Part shown: positions 15,846 through 23,849 of the stretch, piece after piece
How positions within the stretch are numbered: the stretch's first letter is position 1
Layout: each line of letters opens with the position of its first letter
Assembly: GCA_023663685.1 (NCBI GenBank)
Contig: JAMPHB010000003.1
Location: 77,874 to 125,490 of the forward strand
Length of the DNA stretch: 47,617 bases
Reading direction: 5' to 3'
Source: Blautia sp.
GTDB lineage: Bacteria > Bacillota > Clostridia > Lachnospirales > Lachnospiraceae
The notes under the pieces: generated by a model
Told to the model about the DNA's origin: nothing
Databases searched by the model: none
What the model saw: only the letters and a program-made list of their open reading frames with translations
Program-made: the position numbers and the translations under genes

Positions 15846-16031
15846 ATGACTGCGCGGGAGATACTAAAAATACTTCATAAAGATGGGTGGTATGAAATAG
15901 ATCAGGAAGGCTCCCATCTGCAGCTTAAGCATCCGAAAAAGCCCGGAAAAGTAACTGTGCCAAAGCATTCAAGTAAAGACATAGCGCCGGGTACACTCAA
16001 AAGAATATTAAAGCAGGCAGGGCTTAAATAG
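15846..16031 (+). CDS. hicA: HicA-family mRNA interferase toxin
   Basis: A 61-residue toxin with the double-stranded RNA-binding-like fold of HicA. The catalytic His is H24 in GSHLQLKHP, followed by VTVPKHSSKDIAPGTLKRILKQAGL, the normal family ending. HicA cuts mRNA when free of HicB. The ATG at 15846 has AGGGGG seven bases upstream. hicB follows after 35 bases. Confidence 0.93.
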   Translation: MTAREILKILHKDGWYEIDQEGSHLQLKHPKKPGKVTVPKHSSKDIAPGTLKRILKQAGLK

Positions 16032-16066
16032 TAAAATCTGAAAATGCTATGGAGAGGAGAAAAAAC

Positions 16067-16483
16067 ATGTCAAATCTGACTTATCTTGCAGTACTGGAAC
16101 CCGGCGAAGATGGAGGTTACAGCATTTCTTTTCCGGATCTTCCGGGCTGCTTTAGCTATGGGGACAGTCTGGAGGAGGCACAGAGCATGGCGGCTGAGGC
16201 TGTAAGTCTTCATGTATACGGAATGGAGCAGGACGGTGAGGCAATCCCTGCGCCCTCTGTCTGCCTGACGAAAGAGGATACGGAGGGCAACATCATCATG
16301 CCGGTGACCATACACCCGGATTTATACCGAATGAAGCGTGATAACGAACGTGTCAAGACAAACATTACCCTTCCGGCATGGCTGAAACGGATTGCCGAGG
16401 AGCAGAAGGTAAATTATTCCCGTCTGCTGGAGGCTGCCCTGATTGACTATCTTAAACTTCCTAAAGCTGGCGGTCAGAAATGA
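16067..16483 (+). CDS. hicB: HicB-family antitoxin
   Basis: A 138-residue antitoxin. The N-terminal half is the degenerate RNase H-like fold (YLAVLEPGEDGGYSISFPDLPGCFSYGDSLEEAQSMAAEAVSLH), which blocks HicA. The C-terminal part (VKTNITLPAWLKRIAEEQKVNYSRLLEAALIDYL) is a ribbon-helix-helix DNA-binding domain, so it can repress the promoter. The ATG at 16067 is seven bases from AGGAG; an ATG at 16049 would add six residues but would place the ribosome binding site inside the gene. Its last 23 bases overlap the end of the convergent hydrolase gene. Confidence 0.92.
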   Translation: MSNLTYLAVLEPGEDGGYSISFPDLPGCFSYGDSLEEAQSMAAEAVSLHVYGMEQDGEAIPAPSVCLTKEDTEGNIIMPVTIHPDLYRMKRDNERVKTNITLPAWLKRIAEEQKVNYSRLLEAALIDYLKLPKAGGQK

Positions 16484-17279
16484 GAAAATCTATAACCCGC
16501 GCATGAAAATCCTTTGCCTCTTCATACGCGGCATGGCCAAGACCGTTATAAATGTACAGCTCGCTCCCGCTAATTTTGCCAGCGATCGCAGGAGCGGAGG
16601 CGGGGCCGACGATCTTGTCGCAATCCCCGCCAATCACCAGTGTCGGGCATGTGATTTTATTTAGTTCACCGCAGGCATTGTGTTTCGCACAGGACGCCGC
16701 CTGAATGAGAAATCGCTGAAAACTTTTGGGCTTTCCTGCGATTCCAAGAAATGGGTAAAGCAGGCGGTATTTTTTTAAGTATTTCTCGGAATATGATTTT
16801 TCCGCAGTGTCTATCATCAGCTTCTTATAATTCCCCTGCTCTGCCATTTTAACCCAGCCGTCAATCACCTCTTTCGTGGTCTGGTCCGGTTTTGCGTTTG
16901 TCACCGCCAGTACAAGCTTATCGACCAGATCAGGATAATCAATCGCCAGATACTGCGCAATCATACCGCCCTGGGATATGCCTAAAATGTCTGCTTTTGT
17001 AATCCCAAGGCTCATCATGGCTTCTGCCTGGTCTTTTGCCATTTCCCTTGTGGAATACCCCTCTTTCAAATGATTTTTCCGGCTGAAAACATATACCGTA
17101 AATTTTTTAGCGTACACTCTGTACATTATTGAAAAAACAAATGCCATTCCTTTCACAGTAGACAGCCCGTCTCCCAGTCCGGGCAGCATAATCAGGTTTT
17201 TGCTTCCATTACCAAAGGAAATGTAATCCATTTCGGAATCTCCAACACGGACACTTCCGTTATGCGCGTGGTAAAACAT
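16461..17279 (-). CDS. Alpha/beta hydrolase
   Basis: A 272-residue cytoplasmic hydrolase. The nucleophile is S102 in GISQGG, the acid is D219 or D221 in GGDCDKIVG, and the base is H249 in GLGHAAYEEA. The oxyanion segment is MLPGLGDG near residues 31-38. The substrate is unknown; relatives are annotated broadly as esterases or hydrolases. The ATG at 17279 lies five bases after a strong AGGAGGT-type site (complement of 17285-17290); the frame stays open upstream, but that part is not protein-like. The 3' end overlaps hicB. Confidence 0.88.
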   Translation of the reverse strand: MFYHAHNGSVRVGDSEMDYISFGNGSKNLIMLPGLGDGLSTVKGMAFVFSIMYRVYAKKFTVYVFSRKNHLKEGYSTREMAKDQAEAMMSLGITKADILGISQGGMIAQYLAIDYPDLVDKLVLAVTNAKPDQTTKEVIDGWVKMAEQGNYKKLMIDTAEKSYSEKYLKKYRLLYPFLGIAGKPKSFQRFLIQAASCAKHNACGELNKITCPTLVIGGDCDKIVGPASAPAIAGKISGSELYIYNGLGHAAYEEAKDFHARVIDFLISDRQL

Positions 17280-17399
17280 GATGTACCTCCATATTTCTGT
17301 GCTGGTGCCGGTTGATTCTATGCCAGTTTCTCTCTCCCGGCCCATAATGCAATAGCATATCACATAAGAGAGGAAATTAGAATACTTGAAGTGAACCTG

Positions 17400-19184
17400 T
17401 TATTCCGGTATACTGTCCCTCACGCAAAGCGCCCCAAAGCCCACCTGCGGATTTGGGTACTCCGTAAATCCCGGCAGGGATTTTGCCCCGCGTCTTAAGT
17501 AAGCCTTTAGCTTTTCCCCATAGAGAAAAGGGTCGTTCCCCAGTACAATTCCCCATTGCATGAGGAGGGAGGCGCTTCCGGTGACGAAGGGGGTCGCCAT
17601 GGAAGTACCGCTTCTCGTCTCATAGCCGCCGCCGGGAGAGCTGCTTGTGATGTCCACGCCGGGAGCGACAAGATCAGGCTTCACCTGATTGGTGTTCCAT
17701 GTGAAGCCCCGCCCTGAAAAGGTGGCGAGAGTGTTCGAAAAGCTGTCGTATGCTCCCACCGTAACCACCCCGGGGGAAGTGGAGGGAATCGTCAGTGTGA
17801 TATCCGGCGTCGGGGTCAGAAACTGGGTGGCGAGGCCGCGGATGGAAAAAACCGGCATCCACAGATCGTAGATTCCCTCTGCGACTCTCTGTGCCGACAA
17901 TTGAAAACTCCAGATACCCGGGGCGATATAGCCGCGTCCCCCGAGGAGCTCCACATAGATTTCCTGATAAAGACTGTAGGGCGAGGGCTCTCCAAAATAG
18001 ACCAGCAGATCGGTGCTGTCTGCGCGGAAGCGGTAGCTTCCCGGATTGTAGGGAATCTCGACAGCCGCCCGGCCGGAGGGAGGCAGGAGAGACAGGCGTA
18101 TCTCGTCCCAGTAATCCTTCCATAGCTGAATACTCAGCGATTTTTCATATTCCCCTACGGAAAATTCCACACGGCGGGATTCGTTTTGCCGCAGGCGGCC
18201 TCCCGTATGGCCGGCCGAGCTTCCCTCGTTGCCGCTTCCTGCGATAATGGAGACATTTCCGAGACCGCTGACCGCATTCAGGTAGGTCTCAAGGAGGGAG
18301 GTGCCGCTGTGGCTTCCATAGGTATTTCCAAAACTTAAGTTGATGGCGATGGGACGCCTGAGTGCAACACTCCTGCGCACGCAGTAATCCACGGCCTGCA
18401 TGAGCTGTGTGGTGCTGGGAAAACCCGTGGGTTCCGGTGTGCCGAGCTTTATGATGATAAGACCCGCCTCGTATGCCACGCCCCGGTAGACGCCGTCGTT
18501 TCCTCTGCCATTTCCTGCGGCGATGCCTGCCACATGAGTACCGTGGCCGCTGGTGTCGCGGCTGGGACACAGCCGCTCCCTCTCGGCGGCGGGGGCTTTT
18601 AGGGCTTCATTGATCCGTTCCTCCGTGAAGAGGCTTCCAAGGGCATAGCCCTCCGGCGGAGGAGCCGCGCCGCTTATGGTCTGATCCCAGAGGTCGAGGA
18701 TCCGGGTGCTGCCGTTTTGGTTTCGGAAATCGGGGTGGGTAAAATCGATGCCCGAATCAATAATCGCAACGAGTGTATCCCGCCCGGTCAGCGTGACAGA
18801 GCCCGGACTTCCCGCAGAGGCATTCTGCAGGGGCGTGATGCAGGAGGCGCGTTTTCCGTTTAGGATTTCGAAAAACAGCCGTTTTGGTTTTTCCACATAG
18901 ATAATGAGGGGCGAGGAGGCAAGGGCATTGATAGCGCTTTGGGGAAGCTGTAAAATTGCATAGTTGAGCAGCAGAAAGGTAAAGCGGTACTGGGGAAAGG
19001 CGGCGGCAAGTCCTTCGGCGCTTCCGGCGTAAAGCACCACCACCTCCCAGAGCCCGGTGCTCTCAGAGACGCCGGTGTCTAAGCTTTCAGACTGGGCAAG
19101 CTCCTCCGGGGTGGCGCTTAAGGCGGCACGCAGGAGAGGCTCCAGCTTTTGGTTGGGGGTGTATTGATTCGTTGTAGTATCCAT
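17400..19184 (-). CDS. Subtilisin-like S8 serine protease, Csp-like
   Basis: A 594-residue subtilase. The catalytic triad is complete: D143 in VAIIDSGIDFTHPDF, H214 in SGHGTHVAG and S528 in SGTSMATPFVTG, with the oxyanion Asn in SGNEG. About 110 residues in front could be a prodomain. A large insertion between the Asn block and the Ser block resembles the jelly-roll of clostridial Csp spore-germination proteases. There is no signal peptide, as in Csp proteins. The frame stays open a further 222 codons upstream, but that part lies antisense to the hydrogenase gene. I chose MDTTTNQYTP at 19184; no clear ribosome binding site precedes it. A role in germination is possible but not shown; no other germination gene is nearby. 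Confidence 0.87.
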   Translation of the reverse strand: MDTTTNQYTPNQKLEPLLRAALSATPEELAQSESLDTGVSESTGLWEVVVLYAGSAEGLAAAFPQYRFTFLLLNYAILQLPQSAINALASSPLIIYVEKPKRLFFEILNGKRASCITPLQNASAGSPGSVTLTGRDTLVAIIDSGIDFTHPDFRNQNGSTRILDLWDQTISGAAPPPEGYALGSLFTEERINEALKAPAAERERLCPSRDTSGHGTHVAGIAAGNGRGNDGVYRGVAYEAGLIIIKLGTPEPTGFPSTTQLMQAVDYCVRRSVALRRPIAINLSFGNTYGSHSGTSLLETYLNAVSGLGNVSIIAGSGNEGSSAGHTGGRLRQNESRRVEFSVGEYEKSLSIQLWKDYWDEIRLSLLPPSGRAAVEIPYNPGSYRFRADSTDLLVYFGEPSPYSLYQEIYVELLGGRGYIAPGIWSFQLSAQRVAEGIYDLWMPVFSIRGLATQFLTPTPDITLTIPSTSPGVVTVGAYDSFSNTLATFSGRGFTWNTNQVKPDLVAPGVDITSSSPGGGYETRSGTSMATPFVTGSASLLMQWGIVLGNDPFLYGEKLKAYLRRGAKSLPGFTEYPNPQVGFGALCVRDSIPE

Positions 19185-19298
19185 GGTATATTTGTATGAT
19201 TTTTCTTGTTTTTTGATGAGTACATCTATAGATTTTTTAAAATGATTTTTGTACAATAGCATCACAAGTAAACGAAAAATAAAAAAGGAGAGAAGGAT

Positions 19299-20765
19299 AT
19301 GTACGCTGACGAAAATGTGATTACGATCAAACACGCGGTGTTGTATGAGGTGGCGAAACTGGCCTTTGAGGGGGAGCTGGATTCCCAGCGAGACCAGATC
19401 GCATTTCATCTGATTCCGGGACCGACCCCGCAGTTTCGCTGCTGCATCTATAAGGAGAGAGAGATTATCCGCCAGAGAGTGCGGCTGGCGGAGGGCAAGG
19501 CGCCGGGGCCGGTGGACGACGGCAATGTGATTCAGGTTATCAGCTCCGCCTGCGAGGATTGCCCGATCTCCAGTTACACCGTGACGGAGAATTGCCAGAA
19601 CTGTATCGGAAAGGCCTGCATCAACGCATGTAAGTTCGGTGCGATTACGGCGGGACGCCACAGATCCCACATTGACCCGCAGAAGTGCAAGGAGTGCGGC
19701 AAGTGTGCGTCGGCCTGCCCCTACAACGCTATCGCCCATTTGAAGCGCCCCTGCAAGTTTGCCTGCCCGGTGGACGCGATTACATACAATGAATTTGGGA
19801 TTTCTGTCATTGACGACAGCAAGTGTATCCGCTGCGGCAAATGTATCCACAGCTGCCCGTTCGGCGCGATCGGCTCAAAGACTTTCATTGTAGATGTGAT
19901 CAATGCGCTCAAGTCAAATAAGAAGGTTTACGCCATGGCGGCGCCGGCCACCGAGGGACAGTTTGGCCCCAATATTACGATGAAGAGCTGGAAGAAGGCG
20001 ATGCAGGACGTCGGTTTTAACGGCTTTATTGAGGTCGGTCTGGGCGGCGATATGACCGCTGCCGCAGAGGCAGAGGAGTGGGCGGAGGCCTACCGTGCCG
20101 GAGAAAAGAAGGTGACGAGCTGCTGTCCGGGCTTTGTCAATATGGTGCGCAAGCAGTTCCCGGATATGGCGGATAAGATTTCCACCACTGTATCCCCGAT
20201 GTGCGCGGTGTCCCGTCTGATCAAGGCGCAGGATCCGGACGCAGTTACCGTATTTATCGGCCCCTGCGTGGCGAAGAAGTCGGAGGTGGTAGACCAGAAG
20301 ATCGAGGGCAACGCGGACTATGTGCTGACTTACTCGGAGATCCGCGCGATCATGCGTGCGAAGAATGTGGAGCTCAAGGCGGCGGACACCGCTTCCTATC
20401 AGGAGGCATCTATTTACGGCAAGCGCTTCGGCAATTCCGGCGGTGTGACGGCTGCGGTTGTGCAGAGCATGAAGGAGAGGAACGAGGGTATCGAGCCGAA
20501 GGTCTGCAAGGCCAACGGAGCGGCGGAGTGCAAGAAGTTTTTGATGCTTATGAAGGCAGGAAAGCTGCCGGATGATTTCATCGAGGGCATGGCATGTGAG
20601 GGGGGCTGCGTCGGCGGACCAAGCTCTTACAACGACCAGCTTTCCACAAAGAAGTTCCGGGATGAGCTCATGGAGAAGGCGGATAAGAGAGGGATTCTGC
20701 AGAATCTGGAGCATTATCATATGGAAACATTTTCCATGCACCGCGAGCAGGAAAACGGTTTTTAA
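19299..20765 (+). CDS. Monomeric [FeFe] hydrogenase, group B-like
   Basis: A 488-residue iron-sulfur hydrogenase that exchanges electrons between ferredoxin and protons/H2. An N-terminal region (RCCIYKEREIIRQRVRLAEG) is followed by many cysteines: CEDCPISS (85-92), CQNCIGKACINAC (99-111), CKECGKCASAC (130-140) and CIRCGKCIHSC (176-186), which form several 4Fe-4S sites. The H-cluster motifs are TSCCPGF (273-279), GPCVAKKSE (321-329) in place of the classical MPCxxKKxE, and MACEGGCVGG (431-440). These variants fit the group B type rather than HydA. It is divergent from the S8 protease gene and has AAAAAAGGAGAGAAGG upstream. Codons are strongly biased (AAG, GGC), suggesting high expression. No hydEFG maturases are in the window. 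Confidence 0.92.
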   Translation: MYADENVITIKHAVLYEVAKLAFEGELDSQRDQIAFHLIPGPTPQFRCCIYKEREIIRQRVRLAEGKAPGPVDDGNVIQVISSACEDCPISSYTVTENCQNCIGKACINACKFGAITAGRHRSHIDPQKCKECGKCASACPYNAIAHLKRPCKFACPVDAITYNEFGISVIDDSKCIRCGKCIHSCPFGAIGSKTFIVDVINALKSNKKVYAMAAPATEGQFGPNITMKSWKKAMQDVGFNGFIEVGLGGDMTAAAEAEEWAEAYRAGEKKVTSCCPGFVNMVRKQFPDMADKISTTVSPMCAVSRLIKAQDPDAVTVFIGPCVAKKSEVVDQKIEGNADYVLTYSEIRAIMRAKNVELKAADTASYQEASIYGKRFGNSGGVTAAVVQSMKERNEGIEPKVCKANGAAECKKFLMLMKAGKLPDDFIEGMACEGGCVGGPSSYNDQLSTKKFRDELMEKADKRGILQNLEHYHMETFSMHREQENGF

Positions 20766-20820
20766 AAATATGGTTCAGCTTCCGCTTGGAAAATATGAAA
20801 ATTTTGTGAAAATCTTCCTA

Positions 20821-20849
20821 TTTACAAACCAATATTCACCATGTAATAT
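20821..20849 (+). promoter_or_regulatory. Promoter of the secreted Ig-like protein gene
   Basis: TTTACA (20821-20826), 17 bases, TAATAT (20844-20849). The leader is about 65 bases. Confidence 0.6.
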
Positions 20850-20922
20850 AGAAGTGGTGTGAGGCTTTTCCGTATTTTTTCGGAGAGGTCAAATATACAA
20901 TAAGAATGAGAGGATGAAGCGT

Positions 20923-21927
20923 ATGAAAAAAAGTGTTTCAAAGAGGGTCATTTCACTGGTACTGGCTCTCGCAATGGTAGTTGGGGGGGCGTTTTATAAT
21001 GTAACTCCCGCAAAGGCGGCGACCGTTACTCTGGCGACGGTGGATAGCACTTATGTAACGGCAGGTCAGGAGTATAAGATTGATTTTACTTTAACATCGA
21101 CCTCCAGCGTGGAAGTGGATATTATTGTCAGCAACCCATCTGCCACAGAGATTTGTGTATACAATAGTGCGGGAGTTCCGCTTGACTGGTCAGACAATCC
21201 GTTCTATATCAGCGCTACGGACTATATGCAGGTAGAATCTATTTATGGTTACGCAGATGTTTTAGATAACCTTTCACCGGGAGATTATACTTACGGTGTG
21301 AAGTTTGCGAGCGATACATACCTCATGGCTGAGGCATATGCGGCTACTGCAGATCCAAAGATCAGCCAGACATCTGCGACAGTTACTGTAGGCTTTACCA
21401 AGAAGCTTTCTGTTACTGACGGAACAGTAGAGAAGTGGAGCTCCAGCAAGACGAGCATTGCAAAGGTTGACAAGAACGGCAAGGTTACCGCTAAGAAGAA
21501 GGGTACTGCAACCATCACCGCTACACTGACAGACGGCACCAAGCTGAAATGTAAGGTAAAGGTAGTGGAGAATAAGTATACGGAGAGCAAGTATACAGTT
21601 AGCGATGTACCTTATGGCGACTGGAACATGCAGGTATACAAGGCTACCTTTGACAAGAACGGCAATCTGGTACTGAATGTCAATATTGTAAATGGTATGT
21701 ACAACAAGATTGTTCGCCTTGATAATCTGAAGATTACCGTAAAGGATGCCAATGGCAAGACGGTTGGCGTATACAAGGCAAGCAAGAAGAGCATCTCAGT
21801 TGGCGCCCGTTCTACAAAGACTACGACCTTTACGATTAAGAAGTCTGCATTGAAGAAGAAGAATGCGGATCTCAGAAATTGTACGATTTCTATTCCGACG
21901 AGTGTGACAGCAAGATATTATTACTAA
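20923..21927 (+). CDS. Secreted protein with a bacterial Ig-like (BIG2) domain
   Basis: A 334-residue exported protein. The signal peptide has a basic start, a hydrophobic core (VISLVLALAMVVGGAF) and a likely cut after PAKA. An all-beta region (about 30-140) is followed by a BIG2 domain (about 145-215: VTVGFTKKLSVT, WSSSKTSIAKVDKNGKVTAKKKGTATITATL). A final beta-rich domain (about 225-334) has no name I recognise. BIG2 domains occur in surface and adhesion proteins; no anchor is seen, so the protein is probably released. The ATG at 20923 is nine bases from GAGAGG; an ATG at 20914 is directly adjacent to it. Codon use is unusually biased, as in highly expressed genes. A strong terminator follows. 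Confidence 0.85.
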   Translation: MKKSVSKRVISLVLALAMVVGGAFYNVTPAKAATVTLATVDSTYVTAGQEYKIDFTLTSTSSVEVDIIVSNPSATEICVYNSAGVPLDWSDNPFYISATDYMQVESIYGYADVLDNLSPGDYTYGVKFASDTYLMAEAYAATADPKISQTSATVTVGFTKKLSVTDGTVEKWSSSKTSIAKVDKNGKVTAKKKGTATITATLTDGTKLKCKVKVVENKYTESKYTVSDVPYGDWNMQVYKATFDKNGNLVLNVNIVNGMYNKIVRLDNLKITVKDANGKTVGVYKASKKSISVGARSTKTTTFTIKKSALKKKNADLRNCTISIPTSVTARYYY

Positions 21928-21949
21928 TATGTCATTGTAAAGTGTATGA

Positions 21950-21977
21950 AGCAGGTGCCCGCGGGCACCTGCTTTTT
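21950..21977 (+). terminator. Strong terminator after the Ig-like protein gene
   Basis: A perfect palindrome of 22 bases (21951-21972; arms GCAGGTGCCC and GGGCACCTGC around a GC centre) is followed by five T. Confidence 0.9.
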
Positions 21978-22051
21978 CATGTTGCTTTGGGGTGTCGTAG
22001 TAAGAGAATCCATTTTATCAAAAAGATAAAAACTTCTATGTAAAAAAATAG

Positions 22052-22080
22052 GTGACAAATCAGAATATATATGATATACT
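22052..22080 (+). promoter_or_regulatory. Promoter of tRNA-Gly
   Basis: GTGACA (22052-22057), 17 bases, TATACT (22075-22080), with TG one base before the -10. The tRNA begins 16 bases later. Confidence 0.75.
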
Positions 22081-22096
22081 ATCAGAGTCGAAGCCT

Positions 22097-22167
22097 GCAG
22101 ATGTAGTTCATCGGTAGAATACCAGCTTCCCAAGCTGGGGAGGCGGGTTCGATTCCCGTCATCTGCT
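22097..22167 (+). tRNA. tRNA-Gly (anticodon CCC)
   Basis: The acceptor stem GCAGATG (22097-22103) pairs with CATCTGC (22160-22166), with discriminator T. The D arm is GTTC/GAAT. The anticodon stem CCAGC/GCTGG holds the loop TTCCCAA, giving anticodon CCC (22129-22131). The T arm is GCGGG-TTCGATT-CCCGT. The 3' CCA is not encoded. It reads GGG codons. Confidence 0.95.
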
Positions 22168-22197
22168 TTTATGATAAGTATGTTTTCTAATTAGAGG

Positions 22198-22246
22198 CCG
22201 TTTCAAGTTTTGTGTAAATGCAAAAAGCTTGAAACGGTTTCGTTTT
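22198..22246 (+). terminator. Terminator after tRNA-Gly
   Basis: Arms CCGTTTCAAG (22198-22207) and CTTGAAACGG (22228-22237) form a perfect 10-bp stem. A further TTTTG/CAAAA pairing can extend it inward. TTTCGTTTT follows. Confidence 0.8.
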
Positions 22247-22299
22247 CATTGTTTGTGAAATGATTGCGCAAATTTATGATAGGCAGGGAAGAAAATATA

Positions 22300-22308
22300 T
22301 GTTATAAT
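22300..22308 (+). promoter_or_regulatory. Extended -10 promoter of the hemerythrin-receiver gene
   Basis: TGTTATAAT: a perfect TATAAT (22303-22308) with the TGN extension. The -35 position (TAGGCA) is poor, which the extended -10 can offset. Confidence 0.55.
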
Positions 22309-22372
22309 AAAGAAATTGGAGAAGCATTTTTTACCAGACCCTGGCAATCAGGATAAGAGTGGAGGAAGCAGC

Positions 22373-23722
22373 ATGAGTCATATTGCGTGGGAGAGCATCT
22401 ATGAAATCGGTGTAGAAAGCATTGACAGAGAGCATAAGCAATTGTTTTCGACGATGAACAAACTGATTAAGCTTAGCGAGCAGGAAGAAAAAAGTGAATG
22501 GGTTTGTCGTGAGGGAATCAAATATTTAAAAAATCACGCCATCGTTCATTTTGAGAATGAAGAGAAATATATGCAGTCTGTTCAGTTCAGTGGCTATGAG
22601 ATACATAAGCGCCTGCATGATGATTTCCGTTATAATACGATTCCGGCTCTGGAGAGGGAGCTGGAAGAGAAGAAGTATTCCGAGGAGGCCGTCCGGCATT
22701 TTGTAGCAGTCTGTATTGGCTGGGTGATTTCCCATACAAAGACCGAGGATCAGGCAATCGGAGGGAAGGGCGGCACTTGCTGGGATGCGATTCCGCATGA
22801 GAAGGAAAAGGAAGCGCTGGAGCTTACGATTATCCAGCTGATTGAGGAGCTTACGAAGCTTAAGGCGAGACTGATCAGTGAGCAGTATGCAGGAGAGAAC
22901 TTTGGCAATGTCTTCTGCTTCCGTTATGCTTACCGTGGAGAGAACAAGGAGCGGTGGGAGGTCACGCTTATTTTTGAGGAGAGGCTTCTTCTCAAGCTGG
23001 TCAGCAACATGTTAAATACCAGCTATCCGAGGGTTGACGAAATGGTGCTCAATCTTACCCGCTATTTTTCACGCCAGTTTCTGGAGTCACTCAGGGAGCG
23101 TTTTCCGGCGATCAGCCTTTTGACCCTGGAGAATGAGTCGCTTCTGACATATGACCAGATGGTGAAATCGTTTGAGCGCGAGCATCCGGCCTACAGCCTC
23201 CTGTTTAGCACCGGGGAGGGGTATTTCGGATTCAGCACGATATCGGCGGAGCCGTTGAGCGGCAAGGTTACGCCGGAGTTTACCCATGAGACGGCGATGA
23301 ATGCGCTTAAGGATTATCTGGTCAGGGAAAAAGAGGAGAATGAGAGCCGGAAGTATAAGATTCTCGTGGTGGACGATTCAGATTTTGTGCTTGGCAGGAT
23401 GCGCAAGATTCTGGCGGAAGAGTACGATCTGATCGAGTCGCATTCCAGCATATCCGCGATCAAAAAGATTGTGGTGAACCGCCCGGATCTGGTGCTGCTG
23501 GATTATGAGATGCCGATTTGCGACGGCAAGCAGACACTGGAGATGATTCGCTCCGACGAAGACATTTCGGATATTCCGGTTATGTTTTTGACCGGCAGGG
23601 ACGACAGGGAAAGCGTAAAGAATGTGCGAACCTTAAAGCCGGAGGGATATCTTCTGAAAAAAATGTCCGATGATTTTATAAAAAAATATGTCGATGACTT
23701 CTTTGAGAAAAAGGCGATGTAG
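22373..23722 (+). CDS. Bacteriohemerythrin - CheX-like - receiver fusion
   Basis: A 449-residue cytoplasmic protein. Residues 1-135 are a bacteriohemerythrin with all seven di-iron ligands: H21 (DREH), H59 and E63 (HFENE), H78 and H82 (HKRLH), H121 and D126 (SHTKTED). It should bind O2 reversibly. The middle (about 175-310) has the alternating pattern of CheC/CheX-type domains (WEVTLIFEERLLLKLVSNML, VDEMVLNLTRYFSRQFLESL), but the ExxN phosphatase motif is not clear. Residues about 325-449 are a receiver domain: VVDDS, phosphorylatable Asp in LVLLDYEMPICDG, Thr in FLTGRDD, and a C-terminal Lys region. There is no DNA-binding output. It may link oxygen or redox state to chemotaxis or another phosphorelay (inference). 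The ATG at 22373 follows GGAGGAAG; no che genes are adjacent. Confidence 0.88.
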   Translation: MSHIAWESIYEIGVESIDREHKQLFSTMNKLIKLSEQEEKSEWVCREGIKYLKNHAIVHFENEEKYMQSVQFSGYEIHKRLHDDFRYNTIPALERELEEKKYSEEAVRHFVAVCIGWVISHTKTEDQAIGGKGGTCWDAIPHEKEKEALELTIIQLIEELTKLKARLISEQYAGENFGNVFCFRYAYRGENKERWEVTLIFEERLLLKLVSNMLNTSYPRVDEMVLNLTRYFSRQFLESLRERFPAISLLTLENESLLTYDQMVKSFEREHPAYSLLFSTGEGYFGFSTISAEPLSGKVTPEFTHETAMNALKDYLVREKEENESRKYKILVVDDSDFVLGRMRKILAEEYDLIESHSSISAIKKIVVNRPDLVLLDYEMPICDGKQTLEMIRSDEDISDIPVMFLTGRDDRESVKNVRTLKPEGYLLKKMSDDFIKKYVDDFFEKKAM

Positions 23723-23732
23723 AATGGAAAAG

Positions 23733-23766
23733 ACCGGAAGCGGGTGTCCCTGCTTCCGGTTTTTTG
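23733..23766 (+). terminator. Terminator after the hemerythrin-receiver gene
   Basis: A 9-bp stem ACCGGAAGC/GCTTCCGGT (23733-23741, 23752-23760), extended inward by GGG/CCC, followed by a T run. Confidence 0.9.
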
Positions 23767-23778
23767 CCTGCTTCTCTA

Positions 23779-23820
23779 AAAGATAAAATGGTTAAAACTA
23801 ACCGAAATATCTTTTAGGAT
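23779..23820 (+). repeat. 42-bp dyad repeat, copy 1, upstream of the AAA ATPase promoter
   Basis: Copy 1 of a repeat whose second copy is at 23850-23891 (39 of 42 bases identical, period 71). Each copy is itself a dyad: outer arms AAAAGATA...TATCTTTT and inner arms GGTTA-AAAC-TAACC. It ends exactly one base before the -35 element. Probable operator site. Confidence 0.8.
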
Positions 23821-23849
23821 TTGAAATTATATATTTTCCCTGATATAAT
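23821..23849 (+). promoter_or_regulatory. Promoter of the AAA ATPase gene, enclosed by two repeats
   Basis: TTGAAA (23821-23826), 17 bases, TATAAT (23844-23849) with a TG extension (23841-23842). The 29-bp core fills the gap between the two 42-bp repeats with no spare base on either side. Confidence 0.85.

Noticed and set aside
19185-19850. A 222-codon N-terminal extension of the S8 protease
   Set aside because: It runs antisense to the hydrogenase gene and does not look like protein; MDTTTNQYTP at 19184 is the natural start.
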